DNA from: Clostridia bacterium
GTDB taxonomy: Bacteria; Bacillota; Clostridia; Christensenellales; UBA1242
DNA length: 17,923 nucleotides
Assembly (NCBI GenBank): GCA_017964105.1
Contig: JAGCSP010000092.1
Span: 1-17,923, forward strand
Direction of reading: 5' to 3'
The first letter of the stretch is position 1, and every line of letters starts with the position of its first letter. The position numbers were made by a program, and so were the translations under genes. The notes below the pieces were generated by a model, which did no database searches, was not told the DNA's origin, and saw only the letters and a list, made by a program, of their open reading frames with translations. This document shows positions 1 through 9,212 of the stretch, in pieces.

Positions 1-3000
1 CAAAGAAACAGGCGAAGTAATTGAGAGTGATGTGTTCCTTGGTGATGTTCCTTACATGACAGAAGAGGCAACATTTATTTTTAATGGAATTGAGCGTGTG
101 TGTGTTAGCCAAATTGTTCGTAGCCCAAGTGTTTACTTTAGCAAAACAGTAGACAAAACAGGCCGCGAGATTTTTGCATCCACATTAAATCCACGTCGTG
201 GTAGCTGGCTCGAGATAGAGCAACGTGAAAAAGATCCTATATCTCTTCGCGTGGCACTAGATAAGGGTGGCAAGCTTAGCCTTGGTGTGTTCCTAAAATG
301 TTTTGGTTACACACGTGAGCAAATTTTGGATATGCTTGGCGACAATGAAATCATCAAAGGTACTCTTGACAAAGATGGCATTGAGACACAACACGATGCT
401 TTAATTGAATTGTCACGTCGTACCCGTCCAGGTGAAATTCCAAGTGCCGAAGCAACAAAACAATACATTTTCAGTCAATTCTTTAGCAATCAATATTACA
501 ATCTTGGTGATGTGGGCAGATATAAGATTGATAAAAAACTTGGTCTTGCAAATCGTCTTGTGGGCTTAACTGCAGCAGATGACATTGCCAACAAAAAAGA
601 TGTAATAGTAAAGGCAGGCGAAAAAATCACAAAAGAGCAAGCATACGCAATTCAACATTGTGGCATCAATGGCGTGTGGGTGCTAGATCGTGATGGCAAG
701 CGCCACAAAATGTATGGTAACAATCGCGTAAAACTAAGCGAAATTATCAAATGCAACGAAAAAGAATTGGGTATTGAGCACAATGTGTATTACCCAGTGC
801 TTGCAGAAATACTAAAAGAATACAAAACCAAAGAAGAAAGGTTAGAGGCAATCAAGGCAAATGTAACAAACCTTGTGGGCACCACAGTAACACTTGACGA
901 TATCATGGCTACTGTGTCATATTTCCTTGACCTTAACTCTGGCATTGGTTATGTAGATAACATCGACCACTTATGCAACCGTCGTATCAAGGGTGCAGGC
1001 GAATTGCTTCAAGATGCACTTCGCGGTGGTATGAATAAGTTATCAAATGCTGTAAAAGAAACACTTCAAAGCCATGATTTGACAGATATTACACCTGCAC
1101 AAGTTGTAAATGCTCGTCCAATCAATCGTGCTTTCAAAGATTTCTTGGCATCTCACCAATTAAGTCAACTTATGGATGCAATGAACCCACTAAGTTCACT
1201 TGCACAAAAACGCAGACTTTCTGCTGTTGGTCCTGGTGGTATTAAGCGTGACCGCGCAACAGATGAAGTGCGTGATATTCACCACAGTCACTATGGCCGT
1301 ATTTGCGTAGTTGAAACACCAGAAGGTGGCAACATTGGTCTTATTAACTCACTTGCAGCATATGCAAGAGTAAATGATTATGGATTTATTGAAACACCAT
1401 ATCGTGTGGTAGATAAAGATAAACATGTGGTTACAGATGAGATTGTGTATTTGATGGCAGACGAAGACGAAAACTGCTACATTGCACAAGCAATTGAGCC
1501 ACTAAACGAAGATGGAAGCTTTAAAAACGAGCGTGTACAATGCCGTTATTTCGACACTGTAACAGAAGTTCCAAGCAGCATGGTAGATTATGTGGATTTG
1601 GCACCAGGCCAACTTATTAGTGTACCTACATCCATTATTCCATTCCTAGAAAACGATGATACCCCTCGTGCATTGATGGGATCAAACATGCAACGTCAAG
1701 CAGTTCCTCTAATTACAACAGAAGCACCTATTGTGGCAACAGGTATGGAACACAAAATTGCGCTAGATAACTGTGCAATTATTGTGTCAGAAAAGAGTGG
1801 CGTAGTAAAATATGCAGACGCAACCACAATAATTGTGAAAAATGATGATGGCACTGAAAGCACATACGAACTAACAAAGTTTGTGAAAACAAACCAAGAA
1901 AGTTGTATAAATCAAAAAGTAATTGTGAAGAAAGGCCAAAAAGTAAAGAAAGGCGAAACACTTGCTGATGGATACAGCACATCTGGTGGCGAACTTTCTC
2001 TTGGTAAAAATATGCTTATTGCATTTATGAACTGGGAAGGTTACAACTATGAGGATGCTATCCTTCTATCAGAGCGCCTTGTAAGAGAAGATGTATACAC
2101 ATCTATCACATTAAAAGAATTAGAAGTAAAATCTCGTACAACCAAACTTGGTGACGAAGAATTTACTCGCGATATTCCAAACCTTGGCGAAGACGTACTC
2201 CGCAACCTAGATGAAACAGGTGTAATAAGAGTAGGTGCCGAGGTAAAACCTGGTGATATCCTTGTAGGTAAGGTAACCCCTAAGGGTGAAACTGAGCCAA
2301 CCCCAGAAGAAAGATTGCTTCGTGCTATCTTTGGTGAAAAGGCAAGAGACGTAAAAGATACATCACTTCGCGTGCCACATGGCATTAGCGGTGTTGTTGT
2401 AGATATTCAACGTTTCTCACGCAAAAACAAAGACGAACTAGAAACTGGTGTAAACCAAATGATTCATGTAACCATTGCACAAAAACGTAAAATTAGCGTT
2501 GGTGATAAGATGGCTGGTCGTCATGGTAACAAGGGTATTGTAAGTAGAATTCTTCCTGTGGAAGATATGCCATTTATGGCTAATGGTCAACCAATTGACA
2601 TTGTGCTTAACCCACTAGGTATTCCAAGCCGTATGAACGTAGGCCAAGTGCTAGAAGTTCATTTAGGTTTAGTAGCAAAAGCATTGGGTATTAAGATTGC
2701 TACCCCAGTATTTGATGGTGTAGATGAAGAAGATATTCAAGACTTATTAAAACAAAATAACTTCCCAGAAAACGGCAAGATTCAATTGTTTGATGGCCGC
2801 ACTGGTGAACCATTTGAAAACCCTGTAACCGTAGGTTACATGTACTACATCAAACTAGAACACATGGTTAACGATAAGATGCACGCAAGATCTACTGGTC
2901 CATATGCATACGTTACCCAACAACCTCTTGGTGGTAAAGCTATGTTTGGTGGTCAACGTTTTGGTGAAATGGAAGTTTGGGCAATTGAGGCATATGGTGC

Positions 3001-3388
3001 AACCAAGTTGCTTCAAGAAATGCTCACTGTAAAATCTGATGACGTTGAAGGCAGAGTAAACACATATAAGGCAATAGTAGAGGGTGCACCTTTACCAGAG
3101 CCAAGTATTCCTGAATCATTCAAGGTGCTTTTAAGAGAACTTGAAGGATTAGGACTAGATGTGCAATTGCTTAACAAGCAAGGTAAAGAATTTAAGATTA
3201 GTGACCTTGATGACGACACAACTCAAACATTTGCTGAGGCAACAAAGGCAAGAGAAGTTGTGAATGATGTGGCACTAGAATTTGAAAACGAAAATGTAAA
3301 TGTTGAAGAAGATTTGGAAACAGATGAAGATTTCGATAATATCTTTGATGAATCTGAATTATTTGACGACATTGACGATGAAGAGTAA
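1..3388 (+). CDS. rpoB: RNA polymerase beta subunit (5' end outside window)
   Basis: This is the beta subunit of bacterial RNA polymerase, which forms one side of the active-site cleft. The frame is open from base 2 with no start; about 1,128 residues are visible and roughly the first 100 are missing compared with the usual family. Recognisable blocks in order are the N-terminal lobe (FNGIERVCVSQ), the rifamycin region (about 1151-1230), the ETPEG/NIGLI block, the fork and flap region, the catalytic lysine block GDKMAGRHGNKG, and the C-terminal clamp GGQRFGEMEVWA. There are no large lineage-specific insertions. The last 40 or so residues are strongly acidic. The rifamycin pocket is diverged, with Gln at the His526 position (codon 1205-1207). 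rpoC follows 17 bases later with its own AAGGAG site, so the two are co-transcribed. Confidence 0.98.
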   Translation, partial: KETGEVIESDVFLGDVPYMTEEATFIFNGIERVCVSQIVRSPSVYFSKTVDKTGREIFASTLNPRRGSWLEIEQREKDPISLRVALDKGGKLSLGVFLKCFGYTREQILDMLGDNEIIKGTLDKDGIETQHDALIELSRRTRPGEIPSAEATKQYIFSQFFSNQYYNLGDVGRYKIDKKLGLANRLVGLTAADDIANKKDVIVKAGEKITKEQAYAIQHCGINGVWVLDRDGKRHKMYGNNRVKLSEIIKCNEKELGIEHNVYYPVLAEILKEYKTKEERLEAIKANVTNLVGTTVTLDDIMATVSYFLDLNSGIGYVDNIDHLCNRRIKGAGELLQDALRGGMNKLSNAVKETLQSHDLTDITPAQVVNARPINRAFKDFLASHQLSQLMDAMNPLSSLAQKRRLSAVGPGGIKRDRATDEVRDIHHSHYGRICVVETPEGGNIGLINSLAAYARVNDYGFIETPYRVVDKDKHVVTDEIVYLMADEDENCYIAQAIEPLNEDGSFKNERVQCRYFDTVTEVPSSMVDYVDLAPGQLISVPTSIIPFLENDDTPRALMGSNMQRQAVPLITTEAPIVATGMEHKIALDNCAIIVSEKSGVVKYADATTIIVKNDDGTESTYELTKFVKTNQESCINQKVIVKKGQKVKKGETLADGYSTSGGELSLGKNMLIAFMNWEGYNYEDAILLSERLVREDVYTSITLKELEVKSRTTKLGDEEFTRDIPNLGEDVLRNLDETGVIRVGAEVKPGDILVGKVTPKGETEPTPEERLLRAIFGEKARDVKDTSLRVPHGISGVVVDIQRFSRKNKDELETGVNQMIHVTIAQKRKISVGDKMAGRHGNKGIVSRILPVEDMPFMANGQPIDIVLNPLGIPSRMNVGQVLEVHLGLVAKALGIKIATPVFDGVDEEDIQDLLKQNNFPENGKIQLFDGRTGEPFENPVTVGYMYYIKLEHMVNDKMHARSTGPYAYVTQQPLGGKAMFGGQRFGEMEVWAIEAYGATKLLQEMLTVKSDDVEGRVNTYKAIVEGAPLPEPSIPESFKVLLRELEGLGLDVQLLNKQGKEFKISDLDDDTTQTFAEATKAREVVNDVALEFENENVNVEEDLETDEDFDNIFDESELFDDIDDEE

Positions 3389-3405
3389 GGAAAAGGAGAT
3401 AGAAT

Positions 3406-6400
3406 ATGTTTGAATTAAATAACTTATCAGCAATTCGCATTGGTATCGCCTCTCCTGAAAAAATTAGAGAGTGGAGCTATGGTGAAGTAACCAAAAGCGA
3501 AACAATCAACTATCGCACACACAAACCAGAGATGGGTGGACTACTTTGCGAACGCATCTTTGGACCAAAGAAAAATTGGGAATGCCATTGTGGTAAATAC
3601 AAACGTATTCGCCACAAAGGTGTTATTTGCGACAAATGTGGCGTAGAAGTAACTAAGAGCAGTGTGCGTCGTGAGCGCATGGGACACATTGAACTTGCAA
3701 CTCCTGTAACACACATTTGGTTTATGCAATCAGTACCTTCAAGAATTGGTATTTTGCTAGGATTAAACAGCAAGCAACTTGAAAAAGTTGTTTACTATGT
3801 AAGTTACATTGTTACCGATCCTGGTAATACTGATTTTACAAGGATGCAAATCATTTCTGACTATGAATATCGTGATGCACAAGAAAAATATGGTTACGAT
3901 TCATTCAAAGCAGGTATGGGTGGCGAAGTAATTAAAGAATTACTTTCAGAAATTGACCTAGAAAAAGAAAGTGCAGAATTGCACCACATTATTGAGACAT
4001 CAAAAGGTCAAAAGAAGATAAAAGCAAACAAAAAATATGAAATTATAGAAAATTTGCGTGTGTCTGGCAACCGTCCTGAGTGGATGGTGATGGATGTAAT
4101 TCCTGTAATACCACCAGATGTACGTCCTATGATTCAACTAGATGGTGGCAGATTTGCTACAAGTGACGTAAACGACTTGTATCGCAGAATTATCAACAGA
4201 AATAACCGCTTGAAAAAGTTTATTTCTATTGGTGCACCAGAAGTTATTATCCGCAACGAAAAGCGTATGCTTCAAGAGGCAGTAGATGCCTTGATTGAAA
4301 ATGGTAAACGCGGCAAGGCAGTTCAAGGCCCAAAACAACGCGAATTAAAGAGTTTAACAGCATCATTAAAGGGTAAACCTGGTAGATTCCGTCAAAACCT
4401 TCTTGGTAAACGTGTTGATTATTCTGGTCGTTCTGTTATTGTTGTTGGTCCAGAACTTAAAATGTATCAATGCGGTCTTCCAAAAGAGATGGCACTTGAA
4501 TTATTCCGTCCATTTGTTATGCACAAATTAGTTGAGCGTAACTTGGCACTAAACATTAAAGCAGCAAAACGCGTGATTGAGCGTCAAACACCAGTTGTTT
4601 GGGATTTACTAGAAGAAGTAATCAAAGATCACCCAGTGCTACTTAACCGTGCTCCATCAATTCACAGATTGTCAATTCAAGCATTTGAGCCTGTGTTAGT
4701 AGTTGGTCGTGCAATTAAGTTGCATCCACTTGTATGTGCTGGCTTTAACGCTGACTTCGACGGTGACCAAATGAGTGTGCACGTACCACTTAGTCCTGAG
4801 GCATGTGCAGAAGCACGCACATTGATGCTTGCTTCAAATAACATTTTGAAACCTTCTACCGGTGACCCAATTTGTACACCTTCACAAGACATGGTGCTTG
4901 GTTCTTACTATTTAACATATGTAAGAGAAGGTGCAAAGGGTAGCGGCAGCAACTTTATTAGCGAAGACGAAGCTATTATGGCATATCGTACTGGCGCAGT
5001 AGAATTGCAAGCACCTATTAGTGTGCGTAAAGAGTGCGTAGTAGATGGCAAAACTTATAGAAATCGTGTGAATACAACTGTTGGTAAAATTATTTTCAAT
5101 AGTGGTATTCCACAAAATATTGGTTTTGTAGATCGTAGTAATACTGAGCATATCAACGACTACGAAATTGATTTCTTGGTTGCAAAGAAACAACTTGATG
5201 TTATCATCAAGAAGTGCTTTGACAATCTTGGAACTACCGAAACTGTAAAAATGCTTGACCACATTAAAGAAATTGGTTACAAGTATTCTACAATTGGTGC
5301 AATTACTATCAACGTATTTGACATGCAAGTGCCAAAAGATAAAGATAGAATTGTAAAAGAAACAGAAGAAAAAGTACTTGAAAATGATAAATATTATCAA
5401 CATGGCTTCATCACAGAAGATGAAAAACTTGATAGAAATATCAAACTTTGGAATGACGCAGTTGCCGAACTTAAAGGTGTTGTGCTCAAACAAATGGACC
5501 CATTAAATCCAGTACGTATGATGGCTGAATCTGGTGCTCGTGGTAATGTGGGACAAGTGCTACAACTTTGCGGTATGCGTGGTATTATGGCTAACGCATC
5601 TGGTCGTAAGGTTGATATTCCTGTTAAATCAAATTATCGTGTGGGTCTAACACCACTTGAATACTTTATTTCATCTCGTGGTGGACGTAAAGGTCTTGCC
5701 GATAAAGTTTTGAAAACAGCTGACTCTGGTTACTTAACACGTAGGCTAGAAGCAGTTGCACAAGAAGTGTATATTTCTGAAGATGATTGCTTTAAGAATA
5801 ACGGCGAAAAAGTTCGTGGTATGAAAGTAAAAGCAATTACTCGCGATGGTACACCTGTAAGTAGTTTGCAACAACGCATTATTGGTAGATTTACCGTAGG
5901 TGACGTTGTAGATCCAAAAACAAAACAAGTAATTGTTCCTGCAGATACTATGATTAGTGCAGCTCAAGCTGATGCTATTGTGAATGCAGGTATTGAAGAA
6001 GTAGAAATTCGTACAGCTCTTACTTGCCATAGTCATGTTGGTATTTGTGCAAAATGTTATGGTAAAAATATGAGCCAAAACAAGATTATTCCTGTGGGTG
6101 AGCCTGTAGGTATTATTGCAGCTCAAGCTATTGGTGAGCCTGGTACACAGTTAACCATGCGTACTTTCCACACTGGTGGTGTTGCTACAGCTGCCGATAT
6201 TACACAAGGTCTTCCTCGTGTTGCAGAAATATTTGAAGCTCGTCGTCCTAAGGGTGCAGCAACTCTTAGCGAAGTAAGTGGCAAAGTACAATTAAAAGAA
6301 TTGAAGAACAAAGATGGCGGCAAATATTACGAAGTATTTGTTAAAAATCCTGAGGGTGATGGCCACTATATCATTCCATTTGGCATGCAATTAAAAGTGA

Positions 6401-6999
6401 AAAATGGAGATATGGTAGAGGCAGGCACAGTGCTTACCGATGGTTCCATTTATCCTGCAGATCTTCTTCGTACTCGTGGCAGACTAGATGTAGAAAATTA
6501 TCTTCTTTCCGAAGTTTTGGCTACATATTCTAGCCAAGGTGTTGCTTTGAACACCAAGCACGTAGAGATTATTATTCGTCAAATGTTGCGTAATGTAAAA
6601 GTAGAAGATAGCGGAAGCACACATTTGCTCGTGGGTGACGTTGTTGACCGCTTTAAATACGAAGCAGAAAACGAAAAGACACTTACCGAGGGTGGCGTAC
6701 CTGCAATGGTTAAACCACTTGTTCAAGGTATTACAAAAGCTGCATTGTCTAATCCAAGCTGGTTAGCAGCAGCATCCTTCCAAGAAACTCCAAGAGTGCT
6801 TACTGATGCATCTATTAAGGGCAAAGTAGACAAACTTGAAAGTTTGAAAGAAAACTTGATGGTAGGTAAGATTATCCCTGTTGGTACTGGTTACAAAGAT
6901 ACTCGTAACATTGCACCAGTGCTTGCTGACGGAGTAGATGAGTCCTCATTCGAAATGGATGAAGCAACAGCAAAATTATTTGAGGAAACCGAAGAATAA
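3406..6999 (+). CDS. rpoC: RNA polymerase beta' subunit
   Basis: This is the beta' subunit, which carries the catalytic magnesium site of RNA polymerase. The 1,197-residue length is normal for Gram-positive bacteria. The N-terminal zinc site is intact (C60, C62, C75, C78), the active-site motif NADFDGDQM lies at residues 448-456 with D450, D452 and D454, and the second zinc site is intact (C795, C874, C881, C884). The trigger-loop region (TMRTFHTGG) is also present. The ATG at 3406 is preceded by AAGGAG at 3393-3398. It is the last gene of the rpoBC transcript: a strong intrinsic terminator begins 14 bases after the stop. Nothing unusual was seen in catalytic or metal-binding residues. Confidence 0.98.
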   Translation: MFELNNLSAIRIGIASPEKIREWSYGEVTKSETINYRTHKPEMGGLLCERIFGPKKNWECHCGKYKRIRHKGVICDKCGVEVTKSSVRRERMGHIELATPVTHIWFMQSVPSRIGILLGLNSKQLEKVVYYVSYIVTDPGNTDFTRMQIISDYEYRDAQEKYGYDSFKAGMGGEVIKELLSEIDLEKESAELHHIIETSKGQKKIKANKKYEIIENLRVSGNRPEWMVMDVIPVIPPDVRPMIQLDGGRFATSDVNDLYRRIINRNNRLKKFISIGAPEVIIRNEKRMLQEAVDALIENGKRGKAVQGPKQRELKSLTASLKGKPGRFRQNLLGKRVDYSGRSVIVVGPELKMYQCGLPKEMALELFRPFVMHKLVERNLALNIKAAKRVIERQTPVVWDLLEEVIKDHPVLLNRAPSIHRLSIQAFEPVLVVGRAIKLHPLVCAGFNADFDGDQMSVHVPLSPEACAEARTLMLASNNILKPSTGDPICTPSQDMVLGSYYLTYVREGAKGSGSNFISEDEAIMAYRTGAVELQAPISVRKECVVDGKTYRNRVNTTVGKIIFNSGIPQNIGFVDRSNTEHINDYEIDFLVAKKQLDVIIKKCFDNLGTTETVKMLDHIKEIGYKYSTIGAITINVFDMQVPKDKDRIVKETEEKVLENDKYYQHGFITEDEKLDRNIKLWNDAVAELKGVVLKQMDPLNPVRMMAESGARGNVGQVLQLCGMRGIMANASGRKVDIPVKSNYRVGLTPLEYFISSRGGRKGLADKVLKTADSGYLTRRLEAVAQEVYISEDDCFKNNGEKVRGMKVKAITRDGTPVSSLQQRIIGRFTVGDVVDPKTKQVIVPADTMISAAQADAIVNAGIEEVEIRTALTCHSHVGICAKCYGKNMSQNKIIPVGEPVGIIAAQAIGEPGTQLTMRTFHTGGVATAADITQGLPRVAEIFEARRPKGAATLSEVSGKVQLKELKNKDGGKYYEVFVKNPEGDGHYIIPFGMQLKVKNGDMVEAGTVLTDGSIYPADLLRTRGRLDVENYLLSEVLATYSSQGVALNTKHVEIIIRQMLRNVKVEDSGSTHLLVGDVVDRFKYEAENEKTLTEGGVPAMVKPLVQGITKAALSNPSWLAAASFQETPRVLTDASIKGKVDKLESLKENLMVGKIIPVGTGYKDTRNIAPVLADGVDESSFEMDEATAKLFEETEE

Positions 7000-7012
7000 T
7001 TTGTAATAAAAT

Positions 7013-7040
7013 AAGAGAGCATTTGTGTGCTCTCTTTTTT
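7013..7040 (+). terminator. Intrinsic terminator of the rpoBC transcript
   Basis: A perfect 9-bp stem (AAGAGAGCA at 7013-7021 with TGCTCTCTT at 7028-7036) closes a 6-nt loop and runs into a T tract ending at 7040. It lies just after the rpoC stop and before the next promoter. Confidence 0.93.
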
Positions 7041-7054
7041 GTATAATTTAGGTA

Positions 7055-7083
7055 TTTACAAGTGGGCAATAGTATTGTATAAT
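7055..7083 (+). promoter_or_regulatory. Sigma-A-like promoter of the first unknown gene
   Basis: TTTACA at 7055-7060 and TATAAT at 7078-7083 are separated by 17 bp. The -35 box is embedded in GGTATTTACAA (7051-7061). The same extended sequence, with identical spacing to the -10, occurs before the gene at 7932 and before the minus-strand gene ending at 15071. Confidence 0.85.
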
Positions 7084-7113
7084 ATAGTGTATTTTTTAGT
7101 GGAGATTTATTTT

Positions 7114-7809
7114 ATGGAAAAGCAAAGTAAAATAAAAATGTCAATAGAACGAAAGATTGCTCTTGCAATGTACAAAGATATAGAAATTGATGAAGTCCAA
7201 ATATTTAAAGTATTTAATGAGCCAGTTCATCAAGTGCTATTTAAAGATATTCATACAGGCAAAAGAATTGTCATTTGTGACAAGGATTTGTTTTATAAAG
7301 AGTCAAGGGGTGGTCTTAAACTTGAATCATTAACAAAAATAGCACGTGATTATGGTTATATCAGTGCTGCAAAGTTTAATGAAATTAGTATTAACATAAA
7401 AGATGCTAAAAATCATCCAGAAATGGTTAATGCAACTGCAAACAAATTGTATAATGAAATTATTGTAAACCAAGCAGAATTTGATGCAACTAGTTCAGTG
7501 ATGCATTTAGGTTATTTGCCTAAATTAAATGTTTCACCAAACCTAAAAGTGCTAGTGAATGGCAATGAAGTACAATTGGTAAGTAGAGATGTTGAATTTT
7601 TAAATGACAAAGAAGACCATACATTTTTAGAAACATATTTATATGCAAAGTCAAGAGTATGGAATGGCGAAAACATTATTCAAGGTCCTCATCTTACTGA
7701 AGCTATAACAAAATCTACTGGTCTATTTGCAATAATGAAAGATGAAGTGAAACAAATCAAAAAAGATTATGATTTGGTCTCAAAAAACCTTACATTTAAC
7801 ATAATGTAA
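7114..7809 (+). CDS. Uncharacterised cytosolic protein, 231 residues
   Basis: I do not recognise this protein. The frame stays open back to 7027, but ATG 7114 is preferred because GGAG lies at 7101-7104 with suitable spacing and the promoter -10 at 7078-7083 would fall inside any longer version. The product has no signal peptide, membrane segment or cysteine-rich metal site. It appears mixed alpha/beta, with a Lys/Glu-rich N-terminus, a helical middle section (about residues 60-110) and a short C-terminal helical part. It stands alone between the rpoC terminator and a second unknown gene that has a matching promoter. That makes co-regulation likely, but gives no function. Real coding is supported by length, promoter, binding site and codon use like its neighbours. 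Confidence 0.8.
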   Translation: MEKQSKIKMSIERKIALAMYKDIEIDEVQIFKVFNEPVHQVLFKDIHTGKRIVICDKDLFYKESRGGLKLESLTKIARDYGYISAAKFNEISINIKDAKNHPEMVNATANKLYNEIIVNQAEFDATSSVMHLGYLPKLNVSPNLKVLVNGNEVQLVSRDVEFLNDKEDHTFLETYLYAKSRVWNGENIIQGPHLTEAITKSTGLFAIMKDEVKQIKKDYDLVSKNLTFNIM

Positions 7810-7820
7810 AACAACTAAAA

Positions 7821-7850
7821 AATAAATAAATATAGCAGTTTTTATTTATT
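7821..7850 (+). other. AT-only hairpin between the two unknown genes
   Basis: AATAAATAAA (7821-7830) pairs perfectly with TTTATTTATT (7841-7850) around a 10-nt loop. No T tract follows, so it is at best a weak terminator for the 7114 gene; it may equally be a chance product of AT richness. Confidence 0.35.
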
Positions 7851-7872
7851 CAAAAAATATTAAAATTAGGTA

Positions 7873-7901
7873 TTTACAATTATGCATTTATGGTGTATAA
7901 T
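7873..7901 (+). promoter_or_regulatory. Sigma-A-like promoter of the second unknown gene
   Basis: TTTACA at 7873-7878 and TATAAT at 7896-7901 are separated by 17 bp. The upstream context TTAGGTATTTACAA (7866-7879) is identical over 14 bases to that of the promoter at 7055. Confidence 0.87.
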
Positions 7902-7931
7902 ATTATTACAAGATTGAAGGAGACGTAACTT

Positions 7932-8672
7932 ATGTTCAATGAATTAGAAGAACGCAAAGAACAAGAAGGGATTTTTTTAAAAAAAATGGATTATGATGAA
8001 TTTTTGTCATCCAACAAAAGATTTGATTATTTGTCCTTAGAATATCATCGTGTTTTGGATTTAATCTTAAAGTTAAATATTTATAATAAGGTTAGACATA
8101 CTGGCAAAAATATACGCATTATCAATGCAGCAGTGCAACCATGTTTAGGCAATATTGGCGAAACAGATATTGAATATATTGATAAGAATACAGGTAGATT
8201 TTATAATTTAAAATTAAACACTCTTACATTGATGCTTAACTATGGTGTAAAAGATGTAAAATCTCAACAACTCCCATTACAAAAATCATTATTCGGTGTT
8301 AATAGTGCAAACAAATCAATCTCTAATGTTATCAGCTCATTAGAGGAAGCTGGATTAGTTGGTAATGAAAAAATTCATAATGCATTAACAGGCGTTGCTA
8401 ATCCAGGAGTAAATTTGCGCAATGGTATCATGGCAGTTAATAATGAATTGGTAAACTTAAAAGTGACACCAGAACAAATAGAAAAATATACAGAAGAATT
8501 TCTTGCTGACAATTTGCATGTTGATTATTTTCATTCAAGTGGCGCATATCCACAAGAAGTTGCAGATGCACATCCAATGCATAAAGTTGTAGAAGATGTC
8601 ATTAAAAGCCAATTTGAAGTATCACAAAAGAAGTATGTAGAATTTGTTACTGCTCCTGTAAGTGAAAGATAA
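7932..8672 (+). CDS. Uncharacterised cytosolic protein, 246 residues
   Basis: I do not recognise this protein. ATG 7932 follows AAGGAG at 7917-7922 and a consensus promoter. The N-terminal 60 residues are charged and probably helical. The middle has a Lys/Asn-rich segment (about residues 60-110) and a Ser/Asn-rich stretch (about 120-150). The C-terminal part contains several His residues (HVDYFHSSGAY and DAHPMHKVV), which might bind a metal, though no known motif is matched. There is no signal peptide or membrane segment. It is monocistronic: its own promoter lies upstream and a strong bidirectional terminator follows 10 bases after the stop. Despite the shared promoter, I see no convincing sequence similarity to the 7114 product by eye. 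Confidence 0.82.
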   Translation: MFNELEERKEQEGIFLKKMDYDEFLSSNKRFDYLSLEYHRVLDLILKLNIYNKVRHTGKNIRIINAAVQPCLGNIGETDIEYIDKNTGRFYNLKLNTLTLMLNYGVKDVKSQQLPLQKSLFGVNSANKSISNVISSLEEAGLVGNEKIHNALTGVANPGVNLRNGIMAVNNELVNLKVTPEQIEKYTEEFLADNLHVDYFHSSGAYPQEVADAHPMHKVVEDVIKSQFEVSQKKYVEFVTAPVSER

Positions 8673-8682
8673 TTATAAAAAC

Positions 8683-8711
8683 AAAAAAGACTGGAATTTC
8701 CAGTCTTTTTT
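8683..8711. terminator. Bidirectional terminator between convergent genes
   Basis: AAAAAAGACTGG (8683-8694) pairs with CCAGTCTTTTTT (8700-8711) around AATTT. The stem has 12 perfect pairs with an A tract on one side and a T tract on the other, so it can end transcription from both the 7932 gene and the minus-strand hicB-like gene. Confidence 0.92.
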
Positions 8712-8996
8712 CTATGCTAATTTTTTAATTTTTCTTTCGTCAATATCTATTGATATTAACATTACTTTGTTATTTGAATTATTTTTTACCACACTTTCAT
8801 ATTCTTGAGGTGCAGGAATATCTAAATCATATCTTAATGCAGTTATAACATAATTCATTAGTGCGTTGCAAAGGCTAGAATTGCATTCTTCCATTGTTAG
8901 TCCATCTCCGCCAATTCCCAACTCATCAATGTACATTAGATATATTTTGTTGTCTTCGTCGTAGTATACTACGGCTGGGTAAACAAACTTTTTCAT
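8712..8996 (-). CDS. Orphan HicB-like protein, 94 residues
   Basis: The product resembles HicB antitoxin-family proteins, which have a partly degraded RNase-H-like fold and usually neutralise the mRNA-cleaving toxin HicA. Family-like features are the opening KKFVYPAVVYYDEDNKI, the following strand and loop up to GDGLTMEEC, a helix, then D(I)PAPQEYES and a final strand VMLISIDID. It lacks a C-terminal DNA-binding domain. The start is ATG at 8996-8994, with GGAG (minus strand, 9002-9005) upstream; a TTG one codon earlier is possible but less likely. No hicA gene is adjacent on either strand, so this may be a solitary HicB-fold protein rather than half of a toxin-antitoxin pair. It converges on the 7932 gene across a shared terminator. 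Confidence 0.78.
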   Translation of the reverse strand: MKKFVYPAVVYYDEDNKIYLMYIDELGIGGDGLTMEECNSSLCNALMNYVITALRYDLDIPAPQEYESVVKNNSNNKVMLISIDIDERKIKKLA

Positions 8997-9032
8997 CAAA
9001 ACTCCATACTTCTAATTATATTTTATACCATG

Positions 9033-9047
9033 ATTTTATCATAAAAT
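9033..9047. repeat. Perfect palindrome upstream of hicB-like gene
   Basis: ATTTTAT and ATAAAAT flank a single C. It lies 37-51 bases upstream of the minus-strand ATG, where a promoter or operator would be expected, next to possible -10 sequences on the minus strand (TATAAA at 9022-9027 or TATAAT at 9015-9020). It could be a repressor site, but AT richness lowers its weight. Confidence 0.4.
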
Positions 9048-9123
9048 GTGATAGTTGTAAAACGTATGTGCCACATATATGCAATAAAATTTGGATATTC
9101 TAGAAACACCACGCAGGGTGGGG

Positions 9124-9142
9124 TTATAACTTTTAGTTATAA
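9124..9142. repeat. Inverted repeat upstream of the rpsL promoter
   Basis: TTATAAC (9124-9130) and GTTATAA (9136-9142) form a perfect 7-bp inverted repeat around TTTTA. It ends 16 bp before the -35 box of the rpsL promoter, a plausible position for a regulator. The gene-free stretch 8997-9412 holds this repeat, the palindrome at 9033, the promoter and the rpsL leader. Confidence 0.4.
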
Positions 9143-9158
9143 TATATTACAAAAAATG

Positions 9159-9187
9159 TTGACAATAGGCGCCTTTGTTGTTATACT
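9159..9187 (+). promoter_or_regulatory. Main promoter of the rpsL-rpsG-fusA-tuf operon
   Basis: TTGACA (9159-9164, perfect -35) is separated by 17 bp from TATACT (9182-9187), the closest match to the sigma-A consensus in the window. Transcription should start near 9194, giving a leader of about 220 nt. Confidence 0.88.
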
Positions 9188-9202
9188 TATCCATGGTTAT
9201 AG

Positions 9203-9208
9203 TATAAT
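9203..9208 (+). promoter_or_regulatory. Possible second -10 element before rpsL
   Basis: TATAAT lies within GTTATAGTATAAT (9196-9208), a 13-mer also found exactly at the -10 of the ABC transporter promoter (16150-16162). No good -35 box sits at 17 bp here, only TTATAC at 16 bp, so its use as a separate promoter is uncertain. Confidence 0.4.
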
Positions 9209-9212
9209 GAGT

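Noticed and set aside
4912..5493. A 193-codon open frame on the minus strand inside rpoC.
   Set aside because: It lies wholly within a conserved essential gene, is rich in Phe, Cys and Asn as expected from the antisense of that coding frame, and has no binding site or promoter.
7821..7850. Intrinsic terminator after the 231-residue unknown gene.
   Set aside because: The stem is AT-only and no T tract follows; it is listed only as a hairpin of uncertain role.
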